A DNA stretch of 64,000 bases from Tribonema minus (GCA_017506865.1 JAFCMP010000011.1:372001-436000); one strand, 5' to 3'; shown: positions 32,399-46,000, numbered from the stretch's first letter. Notes: generated by a model not told the origin, from the letters alone. Translations and numbers: made by a program.

Positions 32399-35300
32399 CT
32401 ACGCACGTGGTATTTTGTAAATGTCGCCAGATGGTGTTTCCAGGCGCGTCAGCTGTCCTAGCCCTTCTAGGTCACGGAGATGGAACTTCATGGGCAGCGG
32501 GCTGGTCTTCAACTTCAACTTCAGCAGCTCCGATTTGCGCATCTCGCCATACCTGTGAGATGCAAACGCAGCGCAACACCAGTCAGCCCTGCCATGCAAC
32601 AACGTTTGCCCATGAGCACACTTGATGCATATAGCGTACGTTAGCATCAGACCCCCATAAAACCTGAAATTAAGGGGGGTGTTCACTCAACACCCTACTT
32701 GAAGTGGCACTGACGAGTGACCTAGGTGACCACACACTTGGCTGCGAAAACGAATCAGAGCTTGGCTCCAATACGAAAAGCATGGCAACCTGGGGCACGA
32801 GTGTACAGTTGATGCCTGCCCACACAGGCAATGGATGAGTTGCAGCCTAGGCAGCAGGTGCATGGATGTCTCAGCAATTTAGCATGGAGGCGCAAGAAAT
32901 GTCCCGCATCATTCCAAGCCTGTGAAACATGCTAATCACGACCTAACTCATTAAAATTCATTGTGGCCTCTGATCACACCTTAACTCAGTAAGATTCATT
33001 GTGGTTACTGGAACAAGTACGGAGCCAGCAATGAGGGTGTCATTGATAGCCTGCCTATGAAATATGGTTGATTGCAAGTGTGAAGTTCAAACACACACAT
33101 CACAAAGATTGGTAATGTCGTCTCTGAGACAGTTGAAATAGTGATGAACGGATGCGCCCTCAAGTATATCAGGTTGTCATGTATGTAGCCTTACGCTATT
33201 GGCAATGCAAAGTGCTGCAAGACTTTGATGAACACAAGAAACTCTATGCCAAACGTGGCGTTAAGGCGTGTCGCAAAGTGCATCTGAGCATGGCACACTT
33301 GAGCTTACCGTTTCCGCAACACTGCCTTCAGCACCTCAGTCTGCCCCTGGTAGTAAGCACAAATGTGCAGCACAAACAAATGGAATATAAATAGTGAGGA
33401 CATGATGAATGTTCTGCTCGCAGGTTGTCCTTTGTAGGTCAGGGTTGCGACGAGTTTGACATTGCCAGTGCCTGCAGCGATTGTACGCATGTACAATTGG
33501 AGGAGGACGTAGGGGAGGACCCCGAGATGATGCCATTTGGCAGCGGCGGCGTTTGAGTGGTTGTCGTTGCGACACTTTCAGACTGTCATACGACATGTAG
33601 ATTCCTTACAGCTAGATGCCAATCATCTGGGCTTTTTCGCGCCCTGAGCGAGAATTAATAAAAAGTACAATCACAGTGATCAAACAATGGTACAAAAAAC
33701 CAATGCATGTCATGTGCACATAAAACGTCTGCTGGCGCCAAAAAAAAAGGCCCAAAAGTCCTCGACGTCACATGACTTAGTGCATGTATGAGAGCAAGCA
33801 GTCCGTGTTCCAACATTGAAGTGATTGCCGTAGTTGACGCCACACTACCCGACAGCACGGTCACCATGCATGAGTTTCGACTACCTCTAGAAATGCCGAA
33901 GTGAACCAATATTTGGAGGAATTGTGTATACTTACTTTGGTCAGGTTCGCCATGACGGAACACGACAGCGGGGTAGTAAACCAGTAGGCACCTCCCTCCT
34001 GCATCCCAGAGCAGCAGCAGATGTTGCATCGCGTATGTTGCATCGTGTGAGGTCACTTGCTTAACGCGCAAAGCTGCTTTGTTTTGGCAAACACAACAAC
34101 AATTGCCATACTTCAAGTAGTACATGACTTTGTCCTCACAGAGTAATCCTCATTATAAACGAGACCTTGTTTGTTCTGATCCCCTGCCGCAAAATCTGTT
34201 CAAGCAAACCGCCAATTGACAAAAGCATTCAGAAGTGATGAAACGTGACACCTCCTGAGGACCTTACATGCACACACATGGCGAGTCTCAGAGCAGTTTA
34301 CTGAGTGCATGATCGCCAGGTATCGAAGCACTGTGCATGTGCGGTGTATGCACGACAGAAGCGGGCGATATCACCCTCTATTAAGCTCTGGTGGTACTCT
34401 ATTCAGCTGCACAGACGACACGGAGTGTTCAAGTGCCTAACTCCAGTGGAGAGTCAACTACCCCATACATTCTCTACACTGCACTGAACGACAAGCCATA
34501 TGCGATACGCCACGCAACGGCACACCACATACGATGCTCGCACAGAAGGTAATAGGCGTGCAGAGTCTGTTGCAAAAAAAAAAAACTTGCATCGTCAACG
34601 ATGTTGTGCAGCGGCCAGGGGTCATATGCGGCAAGGGATTACAGACTGCTTTGAGCACTCACGCTACCAGGACAAGCAATCAGTGTGCTTGCAAGAGCCC
34701 ATTTCTCCAGTGAGCGCTTTAGACAAAGTCCAAGGTTGCACAGTGTGTCAGACCAACCGCGATGGCTGCGCATCCACCCTCAGCTAATTTGCTTGCCAAA
34801 CCTTTGCTAGCGCACTCGTTGACCTTGGCTTATTGTCCAGTTGAACTTGTGTTGTCAAGGCTACCCTGCCTCATCCAGACTGAGGTGTGTGACTCGTTGT
34901 TGCGGCAACGTGATCAGAGTGACAAGCATAGCGCTCTATGAAGACGCCAGTAAATTACAGCAAGACTCAGACTTAGACTCACTCGGATGTCTCGCCTCGG
35001 CAGCAGCAGGTGGGCATCGCAAAGCGCCCTGACTGCACTCTCCAGTGCCTGTGGCCACTTCTCGCTTTTATTGAAACTTCCAACCACCACACTGCCATCT
35101 TTCCCACGCCTCGCCTTAGGCAGAGGCAGGGGTCCCCCTCTTGTTGCAGGAGTTGTCTTCTTTTTTGTTTTTGTTTTTTCAGCAGAGGAGCCACTGACGG
35201 CGTTGGATGTTGACGCGGCTGCGGTTGTGCCTGAGCACTGAGTCCATACTTGTTGAACTTCGTGCTGCATCACATGCATTCCCTGAAGGGGGGGGGGGAG

Positions 35301-38300
35301 GCGAGTTAGGACAGGCAGAGGCATCATCAAGGTTGTGACATGTTGCCAGCATCATCAAGGAGACAATCATCAGGCAATACCACTGGCAGCATCAGAGTGA
35401 TATTTTGAAGTATTGAAGATTGATATCTGTAAGATCGCAGTGGCGGCCATATACCCTTTCTCCCCGTGAAAGCAGAGGGCGTAATTAGCGTAATCACCAG
35501 GGGCAGCCGCAAAAGTTATAGCCACAAAGCATTGCGAGCAGTGAGGCACCAGCGAAGCAACAATACACCATGCACTTTCACGTTGTATTTTGTGTCCCAT
35601 GCTTTTCCAACAGCGCTTCAAGCAATTGCAATGGTGATGATTGTCGCAAGTCAGCACCCACACCCTGCTGCATGTCATGAATGCTTTGAAGCACATGTTC
35701 CTTCGAAAGAACACTTGTACATGCAGAGCCCATTCTTGAGACCGCCAACAAGGTGTGGCTGGGGCAGTTGCATTGATTGAGAAGGGCAGGTAACTATCCC
35801 ACCTAGACCACTGACTTCGTGATGCTCGAACGAATGCAATTGGAAGTATTACAAAAACTTGAAAACGAACAGTGGCATCAGCGTGAAAGCATACTGCTGC
35901 CTACCCTGTGCTTGTCCATCAAGGCTGCAAACAGCTGTAGTGGCGATGGTGGCGGCGGTTCGGGAGGGCTAGCATCGACTGGCTGCTGTGGTGAGCCTGC
36001 CTGCTTCACAACGCACAACCACAGCAGCCACAACAGGAAAAGTCTTGATTAGCACGATGCGGCAAGACACGTCAGAGACATGACACTGAGAAAATGACCA
36101 AGAACACCAACTTCAGCAGAGAAGGGATCTTCAGCGGTGTTACCAACTGTGCACTCAGATCTCTCAGACATGCCGTTGTAGATAATGCTGGAAAAAACTT
36201 GAAGTATGGTTGCGGCAATAGTGACAGGAAGCAAGAGTTGGCGTTATGCAGACCAACAACCCCTTTACTGCGGTGGAGACACTGCAGAGGGTGTGCAGGT
36301 GCTGAGCTCGGAGAAAGTGGATCCCATTTGCGTCCACACTATACTTTTGCCATGGCGACATCAACAGCAACTTTAAACACATCATGGTGGCAACCACAGC
36401 AAGTCGAGTACATGAACAGCCATATTGTACGTCAACATCTGGATCTCAGGACCAAGTAGATGGCGTGGCGGATAATGAACACGAGCACCAACAGTGTATT
36501 ATAATTTAGCCAAGAGGAGACTGTTGTCAATCCTACAAAAAGAGACGAAGATAGCAGTTCCACACCCCAATGCAGGTTGCGAATTAACATGATCAACGCG
36601 CAATGCAAGTTGCATCCGTAACGTCATGCATCCCAGAAAGCGTATGCCTTGCTCGACCAGTGTGCCAAAGGGATGCTTCAACGTACCCCACTGCAAGTTG
36701 ACACACATTGATGCACTGATGTAGTGCGCATATATGCATGTGGGCTAGGCAGTGGCGCTGAGGCAAAAGCGGCAGCAGCAGACTCAGTACGCTTTTGATG
36801 AAGTTCGTGACGCACGTGAGTTAACAACGGCAGACAGCCACCTGATGTGCAAAAAGAATTGCTGTTAGTATATGATCCGCCTGTGCTAACGGGTGCTTAA
36901 CTGGCGATTGTTATCCATAATTCGTGCACAAGTCATTTTCAACACATGACCTAGCACACAACCCACAGGAACACAAAAACAGTGGCCAAGCCTCACAGAC
37001 CACCTCCCAAACGCTATGCAGATCGCCTTTCACTGACAATGAAGCAAGAACAGTACTTCGTGTACTTGTAATTTGAAGTATGCGTCATAAGATGGTCTAC
37101 TTGCCCTGTGTGGACCAGGGGGAGGCAGAGTGCGTTGGGCCAGGACTGCCGATGCCATGCGCATGTACGCATCTGTCTGCAGCAGCGCATGGCACACCTC
37201 CTTGCCCACCATCAGCTGCAGTACAGCGTGCACGGGAGCAGTGAGCGGATGAGTGAAAACAAAGCAAATGAGAGGTTACGCGGGCACGCATGTAGCCGTC
37301 GCTATCATGATATCCAACAAAGCGCTATGTGGACACGCATGTAGTCGTTACTGCATGCAGAACACATTGATTGCTTCACATAACTATTGTCATGCCACAT
37401 CATTGGCGTGAGGAGGTGCTGGTCACGGTCCACTCTGCCGCTACTGGCAGCGCATGCAATCAACACATGGATCCGATTCAGTGGGCAGGTGCGTTGTTGA
37501 GTCAGCATGGTCTGAGTCCATTGCGGGCTCATGAGCATTGTGCGGTACTTTATCCGACTTGAGCGTGCAAAGGACAAACCACGCATCGCCACAGCGAGCT
37601 TGCACAGATTTACATTGCGATGCAAACTGTACACTAAGAAGAGCCCTGCGCTGGCACTCACAAGTAGCAGTTACTCTTACACTTACGACTTGCCCGCTGC
37701 TGGCAGAACAATCAAATGAATGCGTCCGCGAGCCAACCCATGGAACACGTGCAGACAAGGCGCCAGCAGCACCATGATCAATACTAAAGTACTTGCCTTG
37801 AACTTGCGAAGCTCGTTTGTTAAGCACATGCTGTTGAGCTCCCGGTCAACTGCAACAGAAAGCACCACCATGAGAGGGGGGGGGGGGGGGTCAGTGCGTT
37901 CAGACATGGGTGCCAGCAGTGCCAAAGGCCATCAACACTCGCCACGGCTGAAGGTCACAAGGAACACCGGTTCTGCCATCAGGAAATGCGAAAAGCAAGG
38001 TGCCATCCAGCGCTGATGCTGCTTCGAAGTGCATGGGAGCCACACACAACCTGTAGCCGTTGCCACCAAGCATGTGCCTGACTTTGACAGCCTCATTATG
38101 TGCAGGGAGCGCTCATGTCATTAATTAACTGACATATATGAGAATGGTCGCTCTCAGGCAAGTGTCACACCAGGGCGTGGTGTTGCACGACTATGAAGCA
38201 CAACCAGGATTCCTTACTTCAAGTAGGAGTTCCAAAGTATAATGTAGGAATTCCGGAGTATAATGTAGAATTCCGAAGTAAAATGTAAGAGGCGTAACTG

Positions 38301-39913
38301 ACCTGCAGTCCTGTTGGCCATGACAGTGTACAGCTGATGCTGCATGACGAGCCGCTCTATGCGACCGCCCCCCCTAGCTGCTAGCCCATACATGTCCTGC
38401 TGCAAAAACTGTGCAAACAGAAGGCGTGCGTAACTGTGACGTTATGCATGTACTTGCAAGCATTGAAGATCGTGACTCACAGCACACTGTGTACAACTGG
38501 TACAGCTATTACGCAGAGGTGTACCACCACATCCCAAAAAGGTGACAGTTGGAAAGCCACTGACATACTCACGTCAGCCGCTAAACAAGTGCACGCAAAT
38601 GCCGCGTAGTCTCCGCCAATGAATGTGCCACACATCCCATTGTAGCGTTAGACTTTCATAATGCAATGTCCCCAACAGAAGTCGGCATGACAGCAGGGCT
38701 GTACTGTCGTAGTACCAGCGACGCTTGTGTGCAGGTAAGCAATAACCACAAGCATAATCAGAATGTGTGGACTGTACAAGTCGCTAGAGCATCAGATGAC
38801 AGTCACCTCAATTCTCAAGAGAAAACGCGGGTGAAATGTAGGTTGGCCTGGTGGTGCTGTACACAAGCCTGATAGTAAGGCTTGGTGAGTGGTGCCTGCG
38901 TGATGTTGGCATGCGCACAGCTGCTGTCAATGATGTTGGGCGCTGCTGTCACTAATGCCTACGTGTCAGGCTTTCAGCGGGGGCCAAAGTGACATGGGCG
39001 GCCGTGTGGTTGATAATGCGCAGAGTCCTGGCCAACTCATACTCGCCGCAGTACCAGACAAACGACTCTCAGCACAGATGATTGTAGGCGGCAGCAAAGA
39101 CCTTCCTACTGTAGTGCGCCGGCGAAGCCTTGTTGCATGCAGCAGCAGCATCAAGTGTCTGTGCCAGGCCTTCAGAAGCAGCAGGCCGCTCTGTCGGGCC
39201 GTTCCACTGGTGAGGCGACACCTCTGCCGCAGCGTTAAATTGCAAATGTTTCAGCCGGCTGTGGTCCACAAGTGAAGCTGACCAGGTGTACGATGACGGT
39301 TCGTGAGCTAAGTCTTTGCACTGCGCTTTGCAGCATAATCTGGTGTCAGCCACTGCGTTCAAAGGTCACTGAACCGCAGACGCGTGCATGGCGTGTACGA
39401 GCTTGCCTGTATGGCTGTCAGGGTGTCATTCGTGTCGCCAAGCCCAGCCAGATCACCGTACTCATCATCAACATCTCCATCAAAGGGAGGTGATGCCTGC
39501 CTTTGGCCTTGGTCCACGCCAGGTCCTGTACCTCCAAGTGAGCTTGCAGGCGCCACTGCGTCCGACGGCTCTGCAGCACCGGTTTCCACGCGTAACGGCA
39601 GTGACGATAGCCGACGCCTCTTGTGCGATGCCGCGCCGCTGTTTTCCTCCGAATTGCGATGCCGCTGCTGTCGTTGTCCTTCGCTGTCGCTGTCGTCCTC
39701 GGAAGATGAAGTGTCGAGATCGTGCAGACTCGGCCTGAAGGCTGAAACGGATGTCTTCGCTGCTGTGCTTGCTGCAGTGACATTGACAGCACTGGTGGTA
39801 CCATCAGCACCAATGTTTTCGGCAGAACGCTTCGCAGAGCTGTAGGATCCCTGATCGCGTGTCCCAGGCTGATCTGAAGCTGCGGCCTGCGGCTGTTGTC
39901 GGATATCCGACAT
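32399..39913 (-). CDS. STK19: STK19/WHR1-like winged-helix protein, 9 exons
   Basis: Exons in transcript order are 39913-39399, 39258-39222, 38399-38303, 37849-37797, 37215-37105, 35282-34983, 33998-33936, 33346-33309 and 32552-32399. All phases agree and give 455 residues. The first 170 residues are disordered, with an acidic Ser stretch (DTSSSEDDSDSE) and a basic SHKRRRLSS patch that could be a nuclear signal. The conserved part contains LVMQHQLYTVMANRTAVDRE, then EGGAYWFTTPL, then GQTEVLKAVLRKRYGEM and FHLRDLEGLGQLTRLETPSG, matching the winged-helix core of STK19. STK19 is now described as a DNA-binding winged-helix factor (WHR1) in transcription-coupled repair and not a kinase; no kinase motifs are seen here. 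A low-complexity insert (about residues 285-340) enlarges it. Introns 4 and 5 use GC donors. It is divergent from SGTA. Confidence 0.85.
33593..33660. repeat. Dispersed repeat, copy 2
   Basis: This matches 20835-20905 in CATGTAGATTC and in CATCTGGGCTTTTTCGCGCC followed by CTGAGCGAG, in the same orientation. It lies in an STK19 intron. Confidence 0.75.
35288..35298 (-). repeat. 11-C tract at STK19 exon 6 acceptor
   Basis: Eleven G on the plus strand read as eleven C followed by TTCAG on the transcript, immediately before exon 6 (starts at 35282). It forms nearly the whole polypyrimidine tract. Confidence 0.85.
37876..37890 (-). repeat. 15-C tract upstream of STK19 exon 4 acceptor
   Basis: Fifteen plus-strand G give a C-run about 26 bases upstream of exon 4 (starts at 37849), in the branch-point/polypyrimidine region. 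Confidence 0.8.
38228..38290 (-). repeat. Three ~21-bp tandem units after STK19 exon 3 donor
   Basis: Three units resembling AATTCCGGAGTATAATGTAG lie in intron 3, starting a few bases past the donor at 38302. The exon itself is not included. Confidence 0.8.
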
Positions 39914-40077
39914 GTGCGCGGTTGATAGCAGAGCACACTCCGCTAATGCCTGGCTGTGCTGTGTGGGTGCGCTCCTGAAGAGTTGCACACGAGAAAGGTG
40001 AAGTTCGCCTCAACTTCAAACAGTTGGACCAAATTTAGCTCTCTCGAGGCCTTACGACGCGAACAAGAGCAGCAGGG
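39914..40077. promoter_or_regulatory. Very short divergent promoter, STK19 / SGTA
   Basis: Only 164 bp separate the two start codons, so leaders and core promoters are shared or overlapping. No TATA box was recognised. Confidence 0.65.
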
Positions 40078-43000
40078 ATGGCTGCTGACCCCAAAGCCAT
40101 CGCTTTTGCGGTGGTGCAATACCTAGAAGGACTGGCAGGAAGCAGCGATGGCGCTGTTGACGACGTGTCCCAGCTGACAGCGGCAGCCACTGCCCTCAAG
40201 TAAGCGAGCAAGCGAGTTCACAGGCCTCATGGCTGTTGCTGCTACTGCTTGAGCATCGCAGCGTTCTTCCTCAAAACTTCAGAATGCACGGCTTTCTGTT
40301 GATGTGCGTTGACTTTGCGTAAAGGTGTGATTTCATGATGGTAATCTCGTCTTCATGCTGCGACACACGACACACAGGGCGGCCTTTGGGGTGGACACGG
40401 CGGATGCGGCGCAGGCCAAGGAGCTTTCCTACGAGCCGGCCACGCTTGACTCTATCTTTGCTGCGGGCGTCAAAGCCACAGGTGCCCGAAGACATGCTTC
40501 GCCGATAAGCTCATGATTCCTTCGTCTCGGATCTTTATTACCACCAAGTCCAATTTATTTGTGTTGTTGAAACCAATGCCTATCATTGACCCAGTCAATC
40601 ATGCAGAGCGGTCAGGCTGTGACAAATCGGTTGTCATCAGTGACTAGCTTGGACGATGTGATCGCCATATTCAGCTTCTACAGACTTCATCAAGTTGATA
40701 CATAGCGTTGCACGTCCAAAAAAGCGCAGATCGCATGAGTATATTGTGCCAGGGAATAAGTCAGTGAATCAAATGAATATTTGAAGCGCAGTTTGACAGT
40801 GTCCACCGCGAATAAGCGCATGCTTTGGAGGGCACCTTTTGGTATCGGTAGTGTCAAGGCACACACATGGCGATCGCGCTGCTGCAGTACATACATGTTT
40901 TGTACGTGCAAATACTTGTTTTCATGACAGTGTTGTTCATCCACTGCTGCATGTTACAGCATGACCTCAAGCTGCAATACTACAACCGTCGATATGCTAC
41001 ACATGATTTGATGCATCAATGCACTGCTGATCCAGTGTGCACTGCGATAGCAGGGGTTCAGGACGATAACGGTACGGTATACTTCCACATAGCTCCACAT
41101 TGTTCCAAATTGTGCTCATGAAATATGCTACACACCACCCGTTTCACACAAGCACACAAGATTTACCAAGATGCATATTTTGTGGCTGCCAGGTGCGGTG
41201 ACGGCGTTGCAGGAGCGCGAGGCCATGATGCAAAACCCCCTGTTCAAGAAGTTTGTGGGGGTGATATCTGCAAAGGCGCCTCTGGCAGCAGAGGGGACCC
41301 CAGAGTATGATGTACAGATGAACAAGATCATTGCCACTTTCAAGACCAAGTTTGGCAACAAGGTACGGGCAGGTTTCTTGTACTGTTCCGTATTCAAGTG
41401 CATGAGCATGTGCAACGCTGTCTGATCGACACCATGCTTGTCTGGCATACTGGCAGCAGCCTGCATGGTGATATGCATGCTGCCACCGCCATTGCCATCA
41501 TTGCAATTGATTACTGCACGGTGTGTGTATGCTGTCCCAGAGTCTGCGCTGGCACTGCAAGCCCAGTGCTGCTCATCTAAGTGCTCTCATTGGAATGTAT
41601 GTATACATATATGCGCGTGCCAGGCAGCACCTGCACCCGCTGCACCTGCGCCGGCGGCTGCTGAGGAGGAGGAAGAGGAGGAGGAGGAAGCTGACGAGGA
41701 GGAGGAGGAGGAGGCGGAGGATGAGGTGGACCCTGAAGCAGGTCAGAGTCAGACTCAGAGTCAGAGCTGTATGTATGTATGCATGTATGTAGGCATGAGT
41801 CAGTGATACAGGTGATGTTGGTATCAGGGAGAGAAGGAGGAGGAGGAGGGGGAGATGAGGTGGACCCTGAAGCAGGTCAGAGTCAGAGTCAGAGGTCTAT
41901 GTAGTCATGAGTACCACTGCTGGTCAGTGGTTATGTAGGTATGAGGCAGAGAATGAGGAGAAAAAGGATGCGGAAGGTTAGAGGGTATGTATGTAGGCAT
42001 GGCTACTTCCTAAGCAGTCTGATGGTGAAGCAGGTCAGAGGGTGTATAGGTATGAAACAAAAAGCGCAACAGGTCAGCAGGGATATGAAGGTATGATTAG
42101 TGTATAATGCAAGCCAATGGAGGAACCGCATCATGAGTCATGATAGATGAAGGGCGACGTTGTCATTGGAGCGGGAATACGGCGAGTGTGGTGGGGGTTT
42201 CACCAGCAGAATTGGCGTCAAGTGCATGATGTAATGTGCAGCATGCAGCGAGTGTGGTGGGGGTTTTACCAGCAGAATTGGCGTCAAGTGCATGATGTAA
42301 TGTGCAGCATGCAGGGGCAGTGCATGTGTGTGTTGATAGCTTTGGGTCTGAAAGTCCGGGATTATCTGCATGTCATTCGATTAGTTGGTTGGTACTTTTC
42401 CAGGTCACTGCCACGACAACAAACATCAACCCACACAAGGACGTGACAACGGCTGCTGTGCTGTGCACTTTGGTCACACCAGTTTGTGTCAACATCTGAT
42501 AGTATTGCTGACTACGGAAAGTTGACCCTCTTGCAGCGGATTCCGGTGGCCTGGCAGCTGTAATTGGCCAAATTGCACTGTGGTGATGAGCATTGCGATA
42601 ATGAAACTCAAGACAGCCGTGGAGGCCTTTTGCAGTGGCGCCTGACGTCATGCCGTTGACGGTGGATGTGATGACAATTGAAAAAATTCAGCGCGCTTGC
42701 ATTGTGACGTTCGGGATCCAGCAATTGCAATGCAAGCACTGATGCTTGTAAGCCTCAACCGCTGCACATAAAAACTGCAGTATGAGCCAGGGGTGCGAGG
42801 GACATGAAGTACAGTAGTGGCATGCGTGCCGCTGGTACGAATGTCGTACACGTCTACTTATTACCGCACAAACATCACCAGCGTCCTCAAGAGTCATCTA
42901 CAAGAGCAAGAGCGCATACACATGAAACCACATGCAACATGGGGTGTCTGGGTTTGAAAGGCGGCAGATTGTATAATGTTGTTGAAGTCCAACCTTCAAC

Positions 43001-46000
43001 TGAACTGCGTCCGCCATCTCATGCAAGCTGTCAAGTCTTGCTTGATGGTATCTGTGTTGCCGTTCATGCGCATCTTACTTTCTTTCGAGGCATCATACCA
43101 GAATGCAGTACATGAGGCATCATTGTACATGTACATGGTGTTGACAAATTATGCTTCCATGCTTTCTGGTGTTTTTGTCGACAGAGGCCAAGGCGGAGGC
43201 AGCAAAAGCGGAGGGCAATGAGTACATCAAGGTGAGGTTTGGGGAAGGCGGGGGGAGGGGGGGGGGGGGCTGGGTGCACTGGTATTAAAGCGCTTACACC
43301 AGCTCCGCGTATCCCGTTCATAGCAGAGTTTGTCCGCAGCAGATTGAGCTACAGAAGACAGTTGTTTACGGACCTGAGCCAACCCTGGTAGCATTTGTAC
43401 ATCGTATACTACGAATGATCACATCTCATAAAGTTTGCACTGCTGCGAATGCGGTTACGCTGACAGACATTCAATGTAGTAACACGTGTACACGCAAGTT
43501 CAAGTCTGCAACATCGCAACTTCAACCGTCTTATCAGTCACTCTGTGATTGTGGCTACCTCCACAGACGCAAGCGTTCCGCAAGGCCGAGGCTGCGTACT
43601 CACGTGCACTTGACCTCAGCCCCACCGGACCCAACAGCCACATCTACCACTGCAACAGGGCTGCGGCAAGGTACGCATTGCTGGTATCATGTAGGGTTTG
43701 ATGGTACTCTAACTCGCAGCAATGCACGCCTGTGCAGAGGATCATGTGTAGCCCTGGTGTTTTGAACACGGTAAATGCCTTGGCGTCAGCCTGAAATGGC
43801 CTTTCTGAAGCACTGCCATACAACCCTGGTGGTCTCGGTCATGACTATTGCTGGCCTCTGTACTATTGCATCATGAATGCTTTGCTGACCTGTTGTGACA
43901 AGCTTTTCGTTCGAACATCACACACAACTTCCACAATGGCAGCGCGCGGTACATTGTTCTTAGCAAGCGCGAGCGTGTACATTTGATTTTTTTTTTGTCA
44001 GGTGTACTGCCCACTCATGTTGTGCGGTTGGTGCAAATATGCAGTCCAGACAATGCGCGTATCACACACCACCACTTGCTACTTCAACAGATGTGCTGCT
44101 CATTCATCACCATGCTCTGAGCCTCACCACCATGCCAGCATGTATTTTTGTATGCGTGACATGTCTGCGATGATTGCTCACCAACTGGGGCGGCTGCCGT
44201 CACACTCTCAACAACCAACTTCAATGAGTCACCAGGCCTATTTTTTGTTGTCTGTTGGCACCTGAGCCTTCCCCACTCTGCTAGGATTGGGGCCAGGGCT
44301 AACTTTAGGGTAGTACTCATGCTGTGTGTCAATGCCCTCGTGTCACGTTGCACGGCTCAGGTGTTTCCTGAATGACTGGGACGCCGCAGTGGAGGACTGC
44401 CTGGCGTCCATCGACCTGTCTCCTGCGTACATCAAGGCATACGCGCGACTGGGGTAAGTTGCCCACATAACGTGTTATTGTACCTACTACGTTGCAAGCA
44501 TGCAGACCTGTTTGACAATCACCAACAGTAATTTTCACATCAATTGGCATCATAGCAGTAATCGCCTCTATCGTCTTTTGCAGTTTTGCAAACATGCCGT
44601 CTATTAACCATAGCAGGAGCCATAGAATTGGTCAAGATTGAACAAATGTGTGTACAGCTTGGGTCGCTGACACACAACCACCCAGCTGTGCCCGCAGCAC
44701 CATCACCTGAGTGCAAGATGCAATTCCCTTGCCAGATTACACCACATGCCAGACAGCACCTGAGCATGTAAAGAAGTATAGGTTGATGCCACACCCAGCG
44801 CTTGCTGGGAGCCCTCAATCATCCAACTTCACCTGCTGTCGCGCCGCCTTTGTCTTCATGTTCAGCTGGCGTGCACTCAAATTTCACAGAGGAAGAGCGG
44901 CGGATCCTGCATGTGCCAAGAAGTGGGCTTTTGCAGCAGCCTGTTGCACCTGTTCAAGTTTTTGACGCACATTCTGTTGTAAGGATCTGTTCTGCCAGCG
45001 AGCATGATTTCCTCTCTGCCTGTGCATTCTGTCACTATACTGTACTGCATGTGTGCAACTTACGCTCCTTGTTGTCCGGTGCTAATTTTATGCGTCGTGC
45101 TTTTACATGCTCCTACTTTTGGTGTATTGCAGATACGCATACTACAACATGGAAGATTGGGAGGCGGCCGTCAAGGCATACACCAAGGTATGCATGTATC
45201 TTTGCCAGCTGTGGTCTTATTTGTGCTCTCTAAGAAGCGACGAGTGCAAATTTGTTGGTGTGCTAGTGGTACATGAAGACATAACAGCGCGCCTGAGGAC
45301 CTCTGAAAGCTGGCTCATGCCGACATCTTGAAGTATTCACATGCAGAATCATGAAGTGCCTGCAACACTCTCGCATCAACAGCAAAGCATGCCAGGGCAG
45401 GGGATAAAGTGCGTCTGTGTTTACATTTTACAGCATAATGTTTGTGTCGCACTTGTTTTGCACTGCAGGACATGAGCATACTCTTTGAGCAAGTGCAGTA
45501 CATAGATCTAGGTGATGTAAAGCTGTTTGAGGAACCTTTGTTGAGTGACATTCCCTTCAACTGCAGGCACACAGTGCGGCCAACAGCTATTAGCTGGTCA
45601 TGATGCTCACCACCATACAACCCCATCACGTGATCTCATTGCGTGCAGGCCATTGAACTGGAGCCCAATAACACGGCCAACAAAGAGTCGTTGAAGAAAG
45701 CAGAGGCCAAACTCAAGGCCGTTAGGTCAGCATCCAGCAGTGTCGCCAGGGGTGCCCCCGCTGCCGGCGGCGCTGGCGGCATGGACATGAGTGCTCTAGC
45801 AGGTATATCACAACTTCAACTGTGTCTTGCGGTTGAGTACACTGCATTGATTGTTCGCCCGGTTCACATGCCCTTCTTCCTTCAGTTGTTTGTTTGCGGA
45901 TGTGCGTGTAATGAGGCAATTTGCAGCATTATCATCGTACTCATGCAGAATTTAATGGCCTCCTCTTTTATGACAAATGACAGAATGGAGTACCTGCTAG

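Noticed and set aside
33305-33596. Minus-strand exon reading LPYVLLQLYMRTIAAG
   Set aside because: It looked protein-like, but the STK19 alignment joins the exons at 33.94-34.00 and 33.31-33.35 kb directly in phase, with no room for it.
34570-34585. Poly(A) run as a retroposed-gene tail
   Set aside because: It is a short A-run in an STK19 intron, with no adjacent coding sequence or target duplication.
38955-39160. Extra STK19 exon reading CGEYELARTLRIINHTAA
   Set aside because: It has an open frame, but including it breaks the phase chain between exons 2 and 3. It may still be an alternative exon.
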